A DNA stretch of 64,000 bases, from the NCBI RefSeq assembly GCF_900095205.1, contig NZ_LT606951.1, forward strand, positions 1,848,263 through 1,912,262. The letters are read 5' to 3'. Position numbers and translations under genes: made by a program. This DNA is from Polynucleobacter necessarius. GTDB taxonomy: Bacteria > Pseudomonadota > Gammaproteobacteria > Burkholderiales > Burkholderiaceae. Below the pieces are notes generated by a model, which worked only from the letters and a program-made list of their open reading frames with translations, ran no database searches and was not told the DNA's origin. Below, piece after piece: positions 49,078-62,169 of this stretch (the first letter of the stretch is position 1; each line of letters opens with the position of its first letter).

Positions 49078-49809
49078 TTAACGCAAACCAGCGATGTAAT
49101 CAGATACTGCTTTCATTTCTAGATCAGACATCTTGGTAGCTATAGTAGTCATTTGAGTACTATTTTTACGAGCACCTTCATCACGGAACGCAAGCAGCTG
49201 CGCATTAGTGTATTCAGCCCACTGACCACCCAAGCGTGGATACTGCGCCGGAATACCAACGCCAGTTGGGCCATGACAAGCAGCACAAGCTGGAACGCCT
49301 TTTGCTGCGATACCACCGCGATAAATACTTTGACCTAATTCAATGGTTGCTTTGTCTTGTGCGACACCCAATGAAACAGGCTGTTTAACCAAGTAAGCCG
49401 CGATGTTTTGCATATCTTGATCGGTCAAGGTTGCGGCCATACCCATCATCACTGGATTTGCACGAGTACCCTCTTTAAAGTTTTTCAATTGCTTAGCAGT
49501 GTAAGCAGCATGCTGAGCCGATAACTTGGGCCATGTGCTAACGGCACTTTGACCCTTAGGTCCATGACAGGTCAAACAGGCTGTTACACCTCGTGATGAA
49601 TCGCCATTTGAATATAGAGCTTCACCAGCTGCGGCATCGACTTTTGGCTTACCTGGAACGACAGCCTTAGCATCTGCAGCAGGAGGGGCCATTGGAGCGG
49701 CATCGGATGCAAAAGCTGCACCAAAAATGCCAATCAAGGCGAAAATAGATAGAGTCGCAAAACCAGCACGTAGGCTAGTTAATTTGGAGATTTGAGAGGT
49801 TTGACGCAT
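49078..49809 (-). CDS. Dihaem cytochrome c (c4/c553 type)
   Basis: A 243-aa periplasmic cytochrome with two haem sites: CLTCHGPKG and CAACHGPTGVG, each followed by the matching Met-bearing half (MMGMAATLTDQDMQNIAAYL; TTIATKMSDLEMKAVSDYIA). A signal peptide (ATLSIFALIGIFGAAFASDA) opens the protein after a longer than usual N-terminal part. It probably carries electrons from bc1 to an oxidase. In relatives the cytochrome c maturation genes resB/ccsA follow; here lysA comes directly. Intact. Confidence 0.92.
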   Translation of the reverse strand: MRQTSQISKLTSLRAGFATLSIFALIGIFGAAFASDAAPMAPPAADAKAVVPGKPKVDAAAGEALYSNGDSSRGVTACLTCHGPKGQSAVSTWPKLSAQHAAYTAKQLKNFKEGTRANPVMMGMAATLTDQDMQNIAAYLVKQPVSLGVAQDKATIELGQSIYRGGIAAKGVPACAACHGPTGVGIPAQYPRLGGQWAEYTNAQLLAFRDEGARKNSTQMTTIATKMSDLEMKAVSDYIAGLR

Positions 49810-49923
49810 TATGTTTACCTTGGCAAAAATTCCTAAAAGTGTTTGGGCCCTGCATTTATAACCTTTTACCCAACACCATGAGATATTTCATGATTTTGCG
49901 TGATTTTACAATAGCTTCTGGAC

Positions 49924-51595
<1,672 letters not shown>

Positions 51596-51631
51596 TTAAA
51601 TCAATAATTACTAAATTACTTTGTAGCTGCT

Positions 51632-53308
51632 TTAGTTTTTCAATACATTTCTTAATCGCTCAATAAAGCGCTGTGGTGGCATATAGCCAATTACCCTTTG
51701 ATCTTTTTGGTCTTCTGAATTTTGATTAAAAATCAAAATGCCTGGTGGACCAAACAAACCAAAGCGCTTGAGTAATGCCTGGTTCTCAGCGCTATTTGCT
51801 GTGACATCCGCTTGCAATAAAACCATTTGCTTGAGCTGATCAGCAACATCTGGATTTGTAAAAGTATTAACTTCCATTTCTTTACAGCTGATACACCAAT
51901 CCGCATAAAAATCGAGAAGAACTAATTTTTGCTCTTGCTTAGCTTTAATAAATTGCGCATCTAGTTCTGCTGGTGAATGAATCACCGAAAAAGATAAATC
52001 GCCAACTTGATGAATACTCAGTCCATTGATTGTTTTTACAGATCTAACAGGTTCATTTTTTTGAATGAGTGGCGAGGCAATCCAAGCTGCGGTAGCAACC
52101 AACAATACCCCCAAAGTGCGCTGCAAATAAACCATCCAAATTCCGGTGGATGGAATCAATATGCGCGCTTCAACTGCAATAAATAGCAACGGCAGGCCCA
52201 TTCCTAAGGCCATTACAAAGAGCAAGCCTGCGCCCAAGCTCATGGAGCCTGTTTGGGCAATGAAGGCTAAGACACCTGCCAATGGGGCTGTGATACATGG
52301 GCTTGCGACCATGGTTGAAATGCCCCCCAAAACAAATACGCCAAATACGCTGCCACCCTTTTGGCGTCCAGCCAGCTTATTCACGTGGTGATGCCATGAA
52401 TTTGGTAAGCGCAAGTCGTACAAACCAAACAAACTACCCGAAAGCACCAAGAGCAGTAAGGCAAAAGTGGTTAGTGCAAAAGGGCTTTGCAATATGCGCT
52501 GGATGCTTCCCCCGAGTGCGGCCATGAGTACACCAGCTAAGGCATATACCAAAGCCATACCCATAACATAGGCCATCGCCAAAATACTAGCGCGACTCTT
52601 AGATATCGCTTTGCCGCCTTGAGTACCGAAAATTACGCTCGACAAAATTGGCAACATGGGGAGTACGCAAGGGGTAAACGCCAAGGCGAGGCCCAGCACA
52701 AAGAAGGCTAAAAATAAATAGGCAGTTGAAGTGCTCTCTAAAAAACGACTAATAGCATTCACATCATCGCGTTCACGCCATAAATCTGCCAAACTAATTT
52801 CGGCATTAGTTTTAGCGTTAGACATTGTAACGATTTCTAAAACACCTGGTATCGGGCCAGCCTTAACGCCAGGCCCAGCAAGTAAAAATCGAAGTGTCAT
52901 CGGCGGATAACAAATACCCGCCTCTGCACATCCCTGAAGAGTAATCTCCAAATGAACAGGCTGACTAACTGCGGGCTTGATATCTAAAAAAACTAAAAAT
53001 GGCCCTTTATAAACTTGTAACTTCTTCTGAAAAGTTTCATCAAATTTTTCTAAACCCAAAGGGAGTGCAGGCCTTATATTACTTAGCTTCCCAGCCTGAT
53101 TACCAGCTTGGAACTTGAGGGATTCTTGATAGATGTAATAGCCTTTAGCAGGCAAGAATTCAAGCTCAATCTGATTAGAATTTTCCAACCAAATAGCTTG
53201 AACTCTAAATGCTTTTTCTGGAGGCAAGAAGTCTTGAGCAGCAAATACTTGTGCGGAGATCAGCAACAAGAGTGCAATTATTCTTGCCAAGAAAGAATGT
53301 AATTTCAT
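51632..53308 (-). CDS. dsbD: Thiol:disulfide interchange protein DsbD
   Basis: A 558-aa inner-membrane protein moving reductant from cytoplasm to periplasm. N-terminal signal and periplasmic domain with CAEAGICYPPMTL; eight-helix core with FTPCVLPMLPILSSV and SPCITAPLAGVL; C-terminal thioredoxin-like domain with ADWCISCKEMEVNTF. All three Cys pairs are present. It probably keeps apocytochrome Cys reduced for haem attachment. The start overlaps the cutA stop by 4 nt. Intact. Confidence 0.95.
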   Translation of the reverse strand: MKLHSFLARIIALLLLISAQVFAAQDFLPPEKAFRVQAIWLENSNQIELEFLPAKGYYIYQESLKFQAGNQAGKLSNIRPALPLGLEKFDETFQKKLQVYKGPFLVFLDIKPAVSQPVHLEITLQGCAEAGICYPPMTLRFLLAGPGVKAGPIPGVLEIVTMSNAKTNAEISLADLWRERDDVNAISRFLESTSTAYLFLAFFVLGLALAFTPCVLPMLPILSSVIFGTQGGKAISKSRASILAMAYVMGMALVYALAGVLMAALGGSIQRILQSPFALTTFALLLLVLSGSLFGLYDLRLPNSWHHHVNKLAGRQKGGSVFGVFVLGGISTMVASPCITAPLAGVLAFIAQTGSMSLGAGLLFVMALGMGLPLLFIAVEARILIPSTGIWMVYLQRTLGVLLVATAAWIASPLIQKNEPVRSVKTINGLSIHQVGDLSFSVIHSPAELDAQFIKAKQEQKLVLLDFYADWCISCKEMEVNTFTNPDVADQLKQMVLLQADVTANSAENQALLKRFGLFGPPGILIFNQNSEDQKDQRVIGYMPPQRFIERLRNVLKN

Positions 53309-53655
53309 GACTTCGAATTTACCTCAGACTCTACCCACCTGCCGTACTGACTCTCACAATAATCTGGAGAGAATGCCAAAATTTCAGGAAGATCGTATGG
53401 GTGTGCACTTTCAATAAAAGTAGAGATCTCAAACCACTTGAATTCGGTTGTTTTTGCAGAAAGCAATACTTCTTGCTCTTTGCAAATCTTACCTTCCCAG
53501 CGATATATTGATTGAACGCCACTCGTGATTTGAACGCAAGCAGCTAAATTTTGCTCCACTAATGCTCGAGCTAATTCCTTGGCAACCTCGAAATTTGGAA
53601 GGCTGGTCATAACCACCAAAAGCTTGCTGGAATTGACTGGGATGTTTTCAGACAT
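53305..53655 (-). CDS. cutA: Divalent-cation tolerance protein CutA
   Basis: A 116-aa trimeric ferredoxin-like-fold protein. Motifs: VMTSLPNFEVAKELARALVE, LAACVQITSGVQSIYRWEGK, EVLLSAKTTEFKWFE, HPYDLPEILAF. The exact role is unsettled; it is linked to copper tolerance in E. coli. It overlaps dsbD, an arrangement kept across the order. Intact. Confidence 0.93.
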   Translation of the reverse strand: MSENIPVNSSKLLVVMTSLPNFEVAKELARALVEQNLAACVQITSGVQSIYRWEGKICKEQEVLLSAKTTEFKWFEISTFIESAHPYDLPEILAFSPDYCESQYGRWVESEVNSKS

Positions 53656-53681
53656 TCTGTTATTTATAACCTGATAAATGA

Positions 53682-53709
53682 AAAAAGCCAGACCGAAGCC
53701 TGGCTTTTT
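53682..53709 (-). terminator. Terminator after rplQ
   Basis: A perfect 10-bp stem AAAAAGCCAG/CTGGCTTTTT (53682-53691, 53700-53709) with an 8-nt loop. On the minus strand it ends in a T-run. It marks the end of the long ribosomal-protein transcription unit. Confidence 0.88.
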
Positions 53710-53725
53710 ACCATAACCGCGAGAC

Positions 53726-54121
53726 TTAAGCCTCTTCAGCTACAACTGCTGTTTCTTCAACTTCTGGGCGATCTACCAATTCAACCAAAGCCATTGGTGC
53801 ATTGTCGCCATGACGGAAGCCAAACTTCAAAATGCGAAGGTAGCCGCCTGGACGTGTTGCATAACGTGGGCCGAGTTCTGTAAAGAGCTTAGTCACGATG
53901 TCGCGATCACGTGTGCGATTGAATGCTAAGCGACGGTTTGCTAAGTTATCTTTTTTACCCAAGGTAATTAAAGGCTCAACAACCATGCGCAATTCCTTAG
54001 CTTTTGGCAAAGTCGTTTTAATGACTTCGTGCTCCAAGAGTGAATTGGACATGTTGCGCAGCATCGCCAAGCGATGTGATGATGTTCTATTTAGTTTGCG
54101 TAAGCCGTTTCCGTGACGCAT
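53726..54121 (-). CDS. rplQ: 50S ribosomal protein L17
   Basis: 131 aa. Opens [20 protein letters not shown], then [25 protein letters not shown] and [20 protein letters not shown], diagnostic of L17. An Ala/Val/Glu tail follows. Last gene of the alpha-operon segment (rpsM-rpsK-rpsD-rpoA-rplQ). Intact. Confidence 0.97.
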   Translation of the reverse strand: MRHGNGLRKLNRTSSHRLAMLRNMSNSLLEHEVIKTTLPKAKELRMVVEPLITLGKKDNLANRRLAFNRTRDRDIVTKLFTELGPRYATRPGGYLRILKFGFRHGDNAPMALVELVDRPEVEETAVVAEEA

Positions 54122-54137
54122 GATGCTTCCTTTCTAA

Positions 54138-55118
54138 TTATTTCTCGAGGTTAGCTGGAGGCCAGCTTTCGAGCTTCATGCCAAGACTTAAGCCACGAGC
54201 CGCCAATACATCTTTGATTTCATTCAAAGATTTACGGCCTAGATTAGGCGTCTTCAACAATTCATTCTCTGTACGTTGAATCAAGTCACCAATGTAGTAA
54301 ATGTTCTCAGCCTTCAAGCAGTTTGCAGAGCGAACTGTGAGCTCGAGATCATCAACCGGACGCATCAACATTGGATCAACCATTGAAGAGCGGCTTGGTG
54401 CTAAATCACCAGAAACTTCACTGCTTTCGAGGGCTGCGAATACAACCAATTGATCAACCAAGATGCTAGCCGCTTGACGAATTGCTTCTTCAGGAGACAA
54501 CACACCGTTTGTTTCGATAGTCATTACCAAACGATCGAGGTCGGTACGTTGTTCAACACGAGCAGACTCAACTGCGTAGCTAACACGGCTTACTGGGCTG
54601 AATGAAGCATCCAATACGATACGACCAATAATCTTAGTAGTTTCGTCGCTATATTGACGTACGTTACCTGGTACATAACCACGGCCTTTTTCAACCTTGA
54701 TCTGCATGTCTAACTTGCCACCAGCTGACAAGTGGGCGATCGCGTGATCAGGATTCATGATTTCTACATCATGTGGCAAGTCGATATCTTTTGCAGTAAC
54801 AACGCCTAGACCTTCTTTACGCAAATTGATAGTAACTTCGTCGCGTGATTGCAACTTAAATACGATACCCTTGAGGTTCAACAAGAGGTTTACAACGTCC
54901 TCTTGAACTCCATCCAATGTGGAGTACTCATGAACAACACCAGCAATAGCTACTTCAGTTGGCGCATAACCAACCATCGAGGACAAGAGTACGCGACGTA
55001 ATGCATTTCCGAGTGTGTGGCCATAGCCACGCTCGAATGGCTCCATAATAACCTTAGCTTGGTTGGCGGTAAGCGCTTCAACAGAAATAATCTTTGGCTT
55101 GAGCAAATTTGTTTGCAT
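54138..55118 (-). CDS. rpoA: RNA polymerase alpha subunit
   Basis: 326 aa. N-terminal assembly domain ([56 protein letters not shown]), a linker, and the C-terminal domain ([40 protein letters not shown]) that binds UP elements and activators. Normal length. Between rpsD and rplQ. Intact. Confidence 0.98.
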   Translation of the reverse strand: MQTNLLKPKIISVEALTANQAKVIMEPFERGYGHTLGNALRRVLLSSMVGYAPTEVAIAGVVHEYSTLDGVQEDVVNLLLNLKGIVFKLQSRDEVTINLRKEGLGVVTAKDIDLPHDVEIMNPDHAIAHLSAGGKLDMQIKVEKGRGYVPGNVRQYSDETTKIIGRIVLDASFSPVSRVSYAVESARVEQRTDLDRLVMTIETNGVLSPEEAIRQAASILVDQLVVFAALESSEVSGDLAPSRSSMVDPMLMRPVDDLELTVRSANCLKAENIYYIGDLIQRTENELLKTPNLGRKSLNEIKDVLAARGLSLGMKLESWPPANLEK

Positions 55119-55141
55119 ATTTTTTCCTTGAGAGTGCCTAA

Positions 55142-55765
55142 TTAGCGTGAATACAATTCGACGATCAAACTTTCATTAATTTCACCGCTAATATCTTCAC
55201 GGTCAGGCACTTGCTTAAATGTTCCCTCGAGCTTAGCTGCGTCGACTGAAACCCAAGTAACAGCTGCCATTTGTCCAACTAACTTGAGTGATTCTGTAAT
55301 ACGCGTTTGCTTCTTCGCATTTTCACGAATAGCAACTACATCACCAGGTTTAACCTGAATAGATGGAATATTTACAGGGTTGCCATTGAGCAAGATTGCG
55401 CAATGAGAAACTAACTGACGTGCTTCTGCGCGTGTTGAACCAAAGCCCATGCGATATACCACGTTGTCTAAACGTGACTCAAGCAACTGCAGCAAAGTTT
55501 CACCAGTATTGCCCTTGCGACGCTCAGCTTCTGCGAAGTAGCGACGGAATTGACGCTCTAATACGCCATAGCTACGCTTAACCTTTTGCTTTCCACGCAA
55601 TTGATTACCGTAATCAGATGTTCTTGAGCCGGATGTACGGCCATGTTGACCAGGCTTAGTATCTAACTTGCACTTGTCTGACAAGGCGCGACGTGCGCTC
55701 TTTAAAAATAAGTCGGTACCTTCCCGACGTGCTAATTTGGCCTTAGGCCCTAAGTAACGTGCCAC
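55142..55765 (-). CDS. rpsD: 30S ribosomal protein S4
   Basis: 207 aa. Primary 16S-binding protein. It opens [20 protein letters not shown] and has the S4 RNA-binding domain [20 protein letters not shown] with [11 protein letters not shown]. No zinc Cys cluster. The start is GTG at 55765, preceded by AAAGGAAAG. A 117-bp gap to rpsK is the largest within the alpha segment and could hold S4-dependent control (inference). Confidence 0.97.
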   Translation of the reverse strand: MARYLGPKAKLARREGTDLFLKSARRALSDKCKLDTKPGQHGRTSGSRTSDYGNQLRGKQKVKRSYGVLERQFRRYFAEAERRKGNTGETLLQLLESRLDNVVYRMGFGSTRAEARQLVSHCAILLNGNPVNIPSIQVKPGDVVAIRENAKKQTRITESLKLVGQMAAVTWVSVDAAKLEGTFKQVPDREDISGEINESLIVELYSR

Positions 55766-55882
55766 GATGCTTTCCTTTCTTTGCCGCAGTCTCGCGACCG
55801 GCGGTGAGTTCGCGCTTTAAATCAGGCGAACAGTGGGCTTTAATAAAAAAACTACTAAAACTTGTACTGCCAACTTCCTAGC

Positions 55883-56290
55883 TTAGATACGACGACGCTT
55901 AGGAGGACGGCAACCGTTGTGAGGAACTGGAGTTACGTCTTGAATCTCAGTGATTTTGATCCCTAATGAGTTCAATGCGCGAACTGCTGAGTCACGACCT
56001 GGGCCTGGACCCTTGATCTGAACTTCCAAGTTCTTGATACCGCATTCAATTGCTACTTTCCCAGCAACTTCTGCAGCTACCTGAGCAGCAAAAGGTGTTG
56101 ATTTACGTGAGCCTTTGAAACCCTGGCCTCCAGAAGTTGCCCATGAAAGCGCATTTCCTTGACGATCAGTGATCGTAATAATGGTGTTGTTAAAAGAAGC
56201 ATGAACGTGTGCAATACCGTCAGCAACGTTCTTTTTAACCTTCTTACGAGCGCGCTGTGAAGCGGCGGAAGCGAATTGTTGTTTTGCCAT
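55883..56290 (-). CDS. rpsK: 30S ribosomal protein S11
   Basis: 135 aa. Motifs: [54 protein letters not shown], and the end [18 protein letters not shown] short basic N-terminal extension ([11 protein letters not shown]) as in relatives. Intact. Confidence 0.98.
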   Translation of the reverse strand: MAKQQFASAASQRARKKVKKNVADGIAHVHASFNNTIITITDRQGNALSWATSGGQGFKGSRKSTPFAAQVAAEVAGKVAIECGIKNLEVQIKGPGPGRDSAVRALNSLGIKITEIQDVTPVPHNGCRPPKRRRI

Positions 56291-56308
56291 GTCAATAAAC
56301 CTTCTTGA

Positions 56309-56674
56309 TTATTTCTTCAGTTGCACGCCAGACTTACGTGGGCCCCTGCGGGTACGCGCATTAGTCTTAGTACGTTGACCACGCACAGGCAAGCCCTTGC
56401 GATGACGCACGCCACGGTAGCAACCTAAGTCCATCAAACGCTTGATGCTCATAGTTACTTCACGACGAAGGTCACCTTCAGTGATGAATTTACCTACTTC
56501 ATCACGCAACTTTTCCAAGTCACCATCGGTAAGGTCTTTAACTTTTTTGTCGATTGCAACGCCTGTAGTTTCACAAATTTTGCGCGCACGAGTTGTGCCG
56601 ATGCCAAAAATTGCTGTTAAACCGATAACAGTATGTTGATAATTTGGGATGTTTACCCCAGCGATACGTGCCAT
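56309..56674 (-). CDS. rpsM: 30S ribosomal protein S13
   Basis: 121 aa. Opens [20 protein letters not shown] and has [31 protein letters not shown] and [14 protein letters not shown]. It bridges the subunits at the head of 30S. Intact. Confidence 0.98.
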   Translation of the reverse strand: MARIAGVNIPNYQHTVIGLTAIFGIGTTRARKICETTGVAIDKKVKDLTDGDLEKLRDEVGKFITEGDLRREVTMSIKRLMDLGCYRGVRHRKGLPVRGQRTKTNARTRRGPRKSGVQLKK

Positions 56675-56698
56675 GAGATTTCCTCTTAATTAACCAGA

Positions 56699-56815
56699 TC
56701 AGCCTTGACGCTGCTTATGACGTGCGTCTGAAGAACAGATCACGCGCACAACGCGTTTGCGCTTAATGATCTTGCAATTTCTGCAAATACACTTAACGGA
56801 TGCTAAAACTTTCAT
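56699..56815 (-). CDS. rpmJ: 50S ribosomal protein L36 (zinc form)
   Basis: 38 aa, small enough to be missed by automatic callers. Reads [20 protein letters not shown] followed by [18 protein letters not shown]. Zinc ligands Cys11, Cys14, Cys27 and His32 are all present. Placed between infA and rpsM as usual. Confidence 0.96.
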   Translation of the reverse strand: MKVLASVKCICRNCKIIKRKRVVRVICSSDARHKQRQG

Positions 56816-56849
56816 AACTCACCTCTTAAAAATAGGTACTACTTAATCT

Positions 56850-57068
56850 TTACTTCGCACGGAAAATGATTCTGGCACGTGTCAGGTCGTAAGGAGTCAT
56901 CTCCACCGTCACCTCATCTCCCGGCAAAATACGGATGTAATGCATCCGCATCTTTCCAGAAATGTGCCCAAGAACCACATGTCCGTTTTCAAGCTTTACG
57001 CGAAACATCGCGTTCGGCAAATTCTCTACAACTTCTCCCGCCATCTGAATTACATCGTCTTTAGACAT
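56850..57068 (-). CDS. infA: Translation initiation factor IF-1
   Basis: 72 aa OB-fold protein. Motifs: [54 protein letters not shown]. It blocks the A site during initiation. Located between secY and rpmJ; 4 nt separate it from the secY stop. Intact. Confidence 0.97.
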   Translation of the reverse strand: MSKDDVIQMAGEVVENLPNAMFRVKLENGHVVLGHISGKMRMHYIRILPGDEVTVEMTPYDLTRARIIFRAK

Positions 57069-57072
57069 TCAG

Positions 57073-58410
57073 TTAAGCGCCCATCTTAAAGTTGGCTTTT
57101 TTCATCAAAGAGCCGTATTGCTGCTGCATGACAAATGACTGAACTTGCGCCATGAAATCCATTGCAACAACAACAATAATCAATAATGAAGTACCACCGA
57201 AATAAAACGGCACGTTGTACTTCAACACCAAGAATTCTGGCAACAAGCAAACCAGAACCATATAAATTGAGCCTGCCAGAGTCAAACGCACCAAGATCTT
57301 GTCGATATAGCGTGCCGTTTGATCGCCTGGGCGAATACCTGGGACAAATGCGCCACTCTTCTTCAAATTCTCAGCAGTCTCACGACTGTTAAACACCAAC
57401 GCGGTATAGAAAAAACAGAAGAAAATAATGGCTGCTGCATACAGAATGGTGTACACAGGCTGACCTGGTGCCAAAGTGGCAGCCAAATCTTTAATAATTC
57501 TGCTAAACATATTGGTTGGCTCGCCTGAAGTAAACCAGCCTGCAATCGTTGCAGGGAACAAAATGATTGAAGAAGCAAAAATTGGAGGAATCACGCCTGC
57601 CATATTTAACTTCAATGGAAAGTAAGAAGACTGGCCACCGTAGATCTTGTTGCCAACTTGACGCTTAGCGTAGTTCACTAAAATACGGCGCTGACCGCGT
57701 TCTACAAACACCACAAAGTAAGTCACTGCTACGCAAATTACAACGATGAGCAATGCAGAAATAATATTCATTGAGCCAGTACGAACCAACTCTAACAAGC
57801 TAGCTAATGCATTTGGCAATCCAGAAACGATGCCGCCAAAAATAATAATCGAAATACCGTTACCTAAACCACGTTCAGTAATTTGTTCACCCAACCACAT
57901 TAAGAACATCGTGCCAGTTACTAATGTAACAACGGTGTTTAACTCAAACATCAAACCTGGATTAATAACCAAACCCGGTTGAGCCTGCAGCGCAACAGAA
58001 ATGCCTAATGCCTGGAATGTAGCCAAGAGCACAGTGCCGTAGCGTGTGTACTGAGTAATCTTACGCTGACCTGCTTGACCTTCTTTTTTTAAAGACTCCA
58101 AAGAAGGCACAACAATCGTCATCAGCTGCATGATGATCGACGCAGAAATGTAAGGCATGATTCCTAGTGCAAATACCGTAAAGCGAGATAAGGCGCCACC
58201 AGAGAACAGATTGAACATTCCCAAGATGCCATCTTTTTGGCCCGAGAACAACTGCGCCAATTGGTCTGGATCAATTCCAGGAACTGGAATGTGAGCACCC
58301 AAACGGAACACGAGCAGAGCCAACACCAGGAAGATCAAGCGTTGGCGTAATTCGCCAAACTTGCCGCCTGTTGCTGCAGTGCCTGCGTTATTGGTAGGTG
58401 CTAATGCCAT
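57073..58410 (-). CDS. secY: Preprotein translocase subunit SecY
   Basis: 445 aa, ten membrane helices forming the Sec channel. Signatures: [32 protein letters not shown], the cytoplasmic loop [36 protein letters not shown], and [20 protein letters not shown]. Intact; overlaps no neighbour. Confidence 0.98.
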   Translation of the reverse strand: MALAPTNNAGTAATGGKFGELRQRLIFLVLALLVFRLGAHIPVPGIDPDQLAQLFSGQKDGILGMFNLFSGGALSRFTVFALGIMPYISASIIMQLMTIVVPSLESLKKEGQAGQRKITQYTRYGTVLLATFQALGISVALQAQPGLVINPGLMFELNTVVTLVTGTMFLMWLGEQITERGLGNGISIIIFGGIVSGLPNALASLLELVRTGSMNIISALLIVVICVAVTYFVVFVERGQRRILVNYAKRQVGNKIYGGQSSYFPLKLNMAGVIPPIFASSIILFPATIAGWFTSGEPTNMFSRIIKDLAATLAPGQPVYTILYAAAIIFFCFFYTALVFNSRETAENLKKSGAFVPGIRPGDQTARYIDKILVRLTLAGSIYMVLVCLLPEFLVLKYNVPFYFGGTSLLIIVVVAMDFMAQVQSFVMQQQYGSLMKKANFKMGA

Positions 58411-58427
58411 ATCTACTAATAGACCTA

Positions 58428-58868
58428 TTAAGCCAACTCAACCAATTTGCCGCCAGCTGCTTCAATAGCTGCTTTTGCACCGGCAGTTGCTGTAATGCCC
58501 TTGAGGGTTACAGCAATCTTAAGTTCACCAGTCTTGATAACCTTAATTGCATTGATTTGCTCACCAGCAAAGCCGTGTGCTTTCAATACCAATAAGTCCA
58601 CTTCCGGCAAGTTGATTTTTGCTAAGTCGTTCAAAGTGATTTGACCAACGTGACGGCGTGTCAAAGACACAAAACCACGTTTAGGCAAACGACGACACAT
58701 AGGCATCTGACCGCCTTCAAATCCAACCTTGTGGAAACCACCTGAGCGGGATTTTTGACCTTTGTGACCACGGCCAGCAGTTTTGCCAAGACCCGAACCA
58801 ATGCCGCGTCCAACGCGACGACGGTTTTTCTTAGAGCCTTCTGCAGGTTTAATTGTGTTGAGTTGCAT
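58428..58868 (-). CDS. rplO: 50S ribosomal protein L15
   Basis: 146 aa. Opens [20 protein letters not shown] with [20 protein letters not shown] and [19 protein letters not shown]-terminal L18e/L15 fold ([20 protein letters not shown]). Intact. Confidence 0.98.
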   Translation of the reverse strand: MQLNTIKPAEGSKKNRRRVGRGIGSGLGKTAGRGHKGQKSRSGGFHKVGFEGGQMPMCRRLPKRGFVSLTRRHVGQITLNDLAKINLPEVDLLVLKAHGFAGEQINAIKVIKTGELKIAVTLKGITATAGAKAAIEAAGGKLVELA

Positions 58869-58895
58869 ATTCTTCGCCTATTTACTTGCTAGTTA

Positions 58896-59084
58896 TTAGC
58901 CAATAACTTTAACTAGATAAGAAACTTTATTAATCATGCCGCGAACAGCTGGAGTGTCTTCCAATTCGGAAACTGAATTGATGCGACCAAGGCCTAAGCC
59001 ACGTACAGTTGCACGATGGCTTTCGCGTGTACCGATCAAGCTGCGTATTAATTGCAGTTTGACTTTGGAGTTAGATGTTGTCAT
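58896..59084 (-). CDS. rpmD: 50S ribosomal protein L30
   Basis: 62 aa. Reads [53 protein letters not shown]. Between rpsE and rplO. Intact. Confidence 0.97.
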   Translation of the reverse strand: MTTSNSKVKLQLIRSLIGTRESHRATVRGLGLGRINSVSELEDTPAVRGMINKVSYLVKVIG

Positions 59085-59108
59085 TTATAGATTCCTAATC
59101 TTTTGGTC

Positions 59109-59627
59109 TTAGCCGAGAATCTCTTCAACTGACTTACCGCGTTTAGCAGCAATCTCAGCAGGAGCACTCATCTTGCTTAAACCATCAATCGTTGCACGAA
59201 CCAAGTTGTAAGGATTTGTTGAGCCAAGTGACTTAGCAACTACATTGGTTACACCCATTACGTCGAAAATCGCGCGCATTGGGCCACCAGCAATAATTCC
59301 AGTACCGTCTTTAGCTGGTGAAATCAAAACGCGTGACGCGCCATGTTGACCAGTAACAGTGTGTTGCAAAGTACCCTTGCGCAAAGAAACCTTGATCATC
59401 TTGCGACGAGCTTCATCCATTGCTTTTTGAACAGCGACTGGAACTTCTTTTGATTTGCCTTTACCCATGCCGATGCGGCCATCGCCATCGCCAACTACGG
59501 TAAGTGCAGCGAAGCCGAGAATACGACCACCTTTAACCACTTTAGTTACACGATTAACAGCGATCATCTTCTCGCGAAGACCATCATCACGCTCTTCGTT
59601 TTGCATCTTAGTTTGCATTTTTGCCAT
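59109..59627 (-). CDS. rpsE: 30S ribosomal protein S5
   Basis: 172 aa. N-terminal double-stranded-RNA-like domain ([40 protein letters not shown]) and C-terminal fold ([38 protein letters not shown]). Intact. Confidence 0.98.
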   Translation of the reverse strand: MAKMQTKMQNEERDDGLREKMIAVNRVTKVVKGGRILGFAALTVVGDGDGRIGMGKGKSKEVPVAVQKAMDEARRKMIKVSLRKGTLQHTVTGQHGASRVLISPAKDGTGIIAGGPMRAIFDVMGVTNVVAKSLGSTNPYNLVRATIDGLSKMSAPAEIAAKRGKSVEEILG

Positions 59628-59646
59628 GTTTTTTCTAAACCCCCTA

Positions 59647-60000
59647 TTAGAACTTCAGGCCGGCTTCACGCGCAGCTTCAGCTAAGGCCTTAATACGGCC
59701 GTGGTAACGATGACCGGAACGATCAAAAGCAACATCAACTACGCCTGCTTTAACAGCACGCTTAGCAACTAATTTGCCGATTTGTTTTGCCGCTTCAGCG
59801 TTACCGCCGTTTTTGATCGCTTGGCGCAAATCTTTTTCCATTGTTGAAGCAGCTGCTACAACTTTGGTTCCGCATGGGCTATAAACCTGAGCAGAAATAT
59901 GTGTATTACTACGGATAACTGTTAAGCGATTTGCTTGAGCCTCAGCAATGCGAATACGAGTCTGCCGAGCACGTCTTTGTCTGGATTCGTCTTTATTCAT
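59647..60000 (-). CDS. rplR: 50S ribosomal protein L18
   Basis: 117 aa 5S-rRNA binder. Basic start ([20 protein letters not shown]), [36 protein letters not shown]. Intact. Confidence 0.97.
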   Translation of the reverse strand: MNKDESRQRRARQTRIRIAEAQANRLTVIRSNTHISAQVYSPCGTKVVAAASTMEKDLRQAIKNGGNAEAAKQIGKLVAKRAVKAGVVDVAFDRSGHRYHGRIKALAEAAREAGLKF

Positions 60001-60013
60001 TTTCTAATCTCGC

Positions 60014-60547
60014 TTACTTCTTCTTAGTTTCTTTCAAATGCACAACTTCATCCACGTAGCGAACGCCTTTGCCTTTATATGGCTCTGGTGAACGGTATGC
60101 GCGAACTTCAGCAGCGACCTGGCCAACTTGCTGCTTGTTGGAACCTTTGATGATGATTTCAGTTTGAGTTGGAGTCTCAGCCTTTACACCCTTTGGCAGG
60201 TTGTAAATGATGTCGTGCGAGAAACCTAACTGTAATTTCAATGTTTCGCCTTGAGCAGCAGCACGATAACCAACGCCAACTAAGCTAAGCTTGCGCTCAA
60301 AGCCAGTCGTTACGCCAACAACCATGTTGTTTACTAAAGCACGTGCTGTACCTGACTGAGCACCAGCCTCCGGTGAGTCGTTATTTAAAACAACTGTCAG
60401 TACACCATCTTCTTGCTTCAAACCAACTGAAGGGTGCAAGTTATGTGTCAATGTACCCAATGGGCCTTTAACAGTAATGTTTGCACCATTGATGCTGATC
60501 TCAGCACCTTTTGGAACCGTAATGGGTGATTTACCTACGCGGGACAT
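60014..60547 (-). CDS. rplF: 50S ribosomal protein L6
   Basis: 177 aa, two similar domains. [40 protein letters not shown], and the signature [18 protein letters not shown]. Intact. Confidence 0.98.
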   Translation of the reverse strand: MSRVGKSPITVPKGAEISINGANITVKGPLGTLTHNLHPSVGLKQEDGVLTVVLNNDSPEAGAQSGTARALVNNMVVGVTTGFERKLSLVGVGYRAAAQGETLKLQLGFSHDIIYNLPKGVKAETPTQTEIIIKGSNKQQVGQVAAEVRAYRSPEPYKGKGVRYVDEVVHLKETKKK

Positions 60548-60557
60548 ATTTCGCTCC

Positions 60558-60953
60558 TTAAGCTACGTAGCAAATAACTTCGCCGCCCACGCCTGTTGCA
60601 CGTGCTTTACGGTCTGTCATTACGCCTTGAGGGGTTGAAATAATTGCAATGCCCAAGCCATTCATTACTTCTGGAATGTCATGGCGGCCTTTATAGATAC
60701 GCAGACTTGGTGTCGAAACACGGTCAATACGCTCAATAACAGGACGGCCTGCATAGTATTTGAGATCAATGTGGAGCACTGGTTTAGTTGCTTCACCTTT
60801 GATTTCGAAACTTTCGATATAGCCTTCATCTTGCAAAACTTTTGCGATAGCTACTTTAACTTTTGACGACGGCATTGTGACGATCGGCTTTTGCACTGCT
60901 TGCGCATTGCGGATCCGGGTCAACATGTCGGCGATTGGATCGCTGATACTCAT
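60558..60953 (-). CDS. rpsH: 30S ribosomal protein S8
   Basis: 131 aa. [58 protein letters not shown]. In E. coli S8 is the spc-operon repressor. Intact. Confidence 0.98.
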   Translation of the reverse strand: MSISDPIADMLTRIRNAQAVQKPIVTMPSSKVKVAIAKVLQDEGYIESFEIKGEATKPVLHIDLKYYAGRPVIERIDRVSTPSLRIYKGRHDIPEVMNGLGIAIISTPQGVMTDRKARATGVGGEVICYVA

Positions 60954-60977
60954 GAGTTTTCCTAATTCTTTCGCCGC

Positions 60978-61283
60978 TTACCAGCTGGCCTTGGTTAAAC
61001 CGGGGATTTCGCCACGGAAGGCGATTTCACGAATCTTGCTACGAGCCAAACCGAACTTACGGAATGTGCCACGTGGGCGACCGGTTAATGAACAACGATT
61101 TCTTTGACGAATCGGGCTTGCGTTACGTGGAAGTGCCTGTAGCTTCAAGCGAGCTTCATAGCGCTCTTCATCGCTACGTGATTGATCAGCAATGATCGCT
61201 TTGAGTTCAGCACGCTTGGCAGCGTACTTCTCTACAGTTTTTGCGCGCTTATTTTCACGCTCAATTAGGGATAGTTTTGCCAC
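60978..61283 (-). CDS. rpsN: 30S ribosomal protein S14 (zinc-free form)
   Basis: 101 aa, the long form without the CXXC zinc motif. [60 protein letters not shown]. Intact. Confidence 0.97.
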   Translation of the reverse strand: MAKLSLIERENKRAKTVEKYAAKRAELKAIIADQSRSDEERYEARLKLQALPRNASPIRQRNRCSLTGRPRGTFRKFGLARSKIREIAFRGEIPGLTKASW

Positions 61284-61292
61284 GTTAGCCTC

Positions 61293-61835
61293 TTAATTGC
61301 GGAAAGGGAATTTGAATGCTGCCAACAAAGCTTTTGCTTCTTCGTCGGTTTTAGCAGTCGTCGTAATACTGATATTGAGACCACGGAGGGCATCAATTTT
61401 GTCGTATTCAATTTCAGGGAAAATGATCTGTTCTTTAACGCCGATGTTGTAGTTACCACGGCCATCAAATGCTTTACCAGAGATACCGCGGAAATCGCGT
61501 ACGCGTGGCAATGCAACAGTAACGAAACGATCCAAGAATTCGTACATGCGTGCACCACGCAATGTCACCATGGCACCGATTGGGTAGCCTTGACGAATTT
61601 TGAAACCAGCAATCGCTTTTTTAGCCTTAGTTACAACTGGCTTTTGGCCCGCAACCTTGGTTAAATCACCAACTGCATTTTCGATAATTTTCTTATCGTT
61701 CACTGCATCGCCCAAGCCCATGTTCAGGGTTACCTTGGTGATACGTGGAACCTCCATTACAGACTTGTAACCAAATTTGGCGATCAAATCTGCAACAACT
61801 TTAGATTGATAGTGTTCTTGAAAACGTGTGCTCAT
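61293..61835 (-). CDS. rplE: 50S ribosomal protein L5
   Basis: 180 aa 5S-rRNA binder. [78 protein letters not shown]. Intact. Confidence 0.98.
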   Translation of the reverse strand: MSTRFQEHYQSKVVADLIAKFGYKSVMEVPRITKVTLNMGLGDAVNDKKIIENAVGDLTKVAGQKPVVTKAKKAIAGFKIRQGYPIGAMVTLRGARMYEFLDRFVTVALPRVRDFRGISGKAFDGRGNYNIGVKEQIIFPEIEYDKIDALRGLNISITTTAKTDEEAKALLAAFKFPFRN

Positions 61836-61851
61836 AATTTCTCCGTGCCCC

Positions 61852-62160
61852 TTATGCGCTTAAAGTTGCGCCAGTGGTTTTGAGGAAACGCTGCTTTTTA
61901 TCATCAACGAGTTTGATGCCAACACGTGATGGTTTGCCGTTACCGTCAACCAAAGCCACATTAGAAATGTGAACAGGCATCGTCTTATCAATCATGCCGC
62001 CAGTAACACCAGCAGCTGGATTAGGTTTAACGCTCTTTTTATAGGTATTCACGCCTTCGATTACTAATTTGTTCTCGAGAACGGCCGTTACAGTCCCTTG
62101 CTTGCCCTTATCGCGGCCAGCCAACAAAACTACGGAATCCCCTTTACGAATCTTTTTCAT
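61852..62160 (-). CDS. rplX: 50S ribosomal protein L24
   Basis: 102 aa with a KOW motif: [40 protein letters not shown], then [13 protein letters not shown]. Between rplN and rplE. Intact. Confidence 0.98.
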   Translation of the reverse strand: MKKIRKGDSVVLLAGRDKGKQGTVTAVLENKLVIEGVNTYKKSVKPNPAAGVTGGMIDKTMPVHISNVALVDGNGKPSRVGIKLVDDKKQRFLKTTGATLSA

Positions 62161-62169
62161 GTCAGCCTC

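Noticed and set aside
61265..61558. Alternative open frames inside ribosomal protein genes
   Set aside because: They are shadows of highly conserved genes in other frames and lack start sites or family features.
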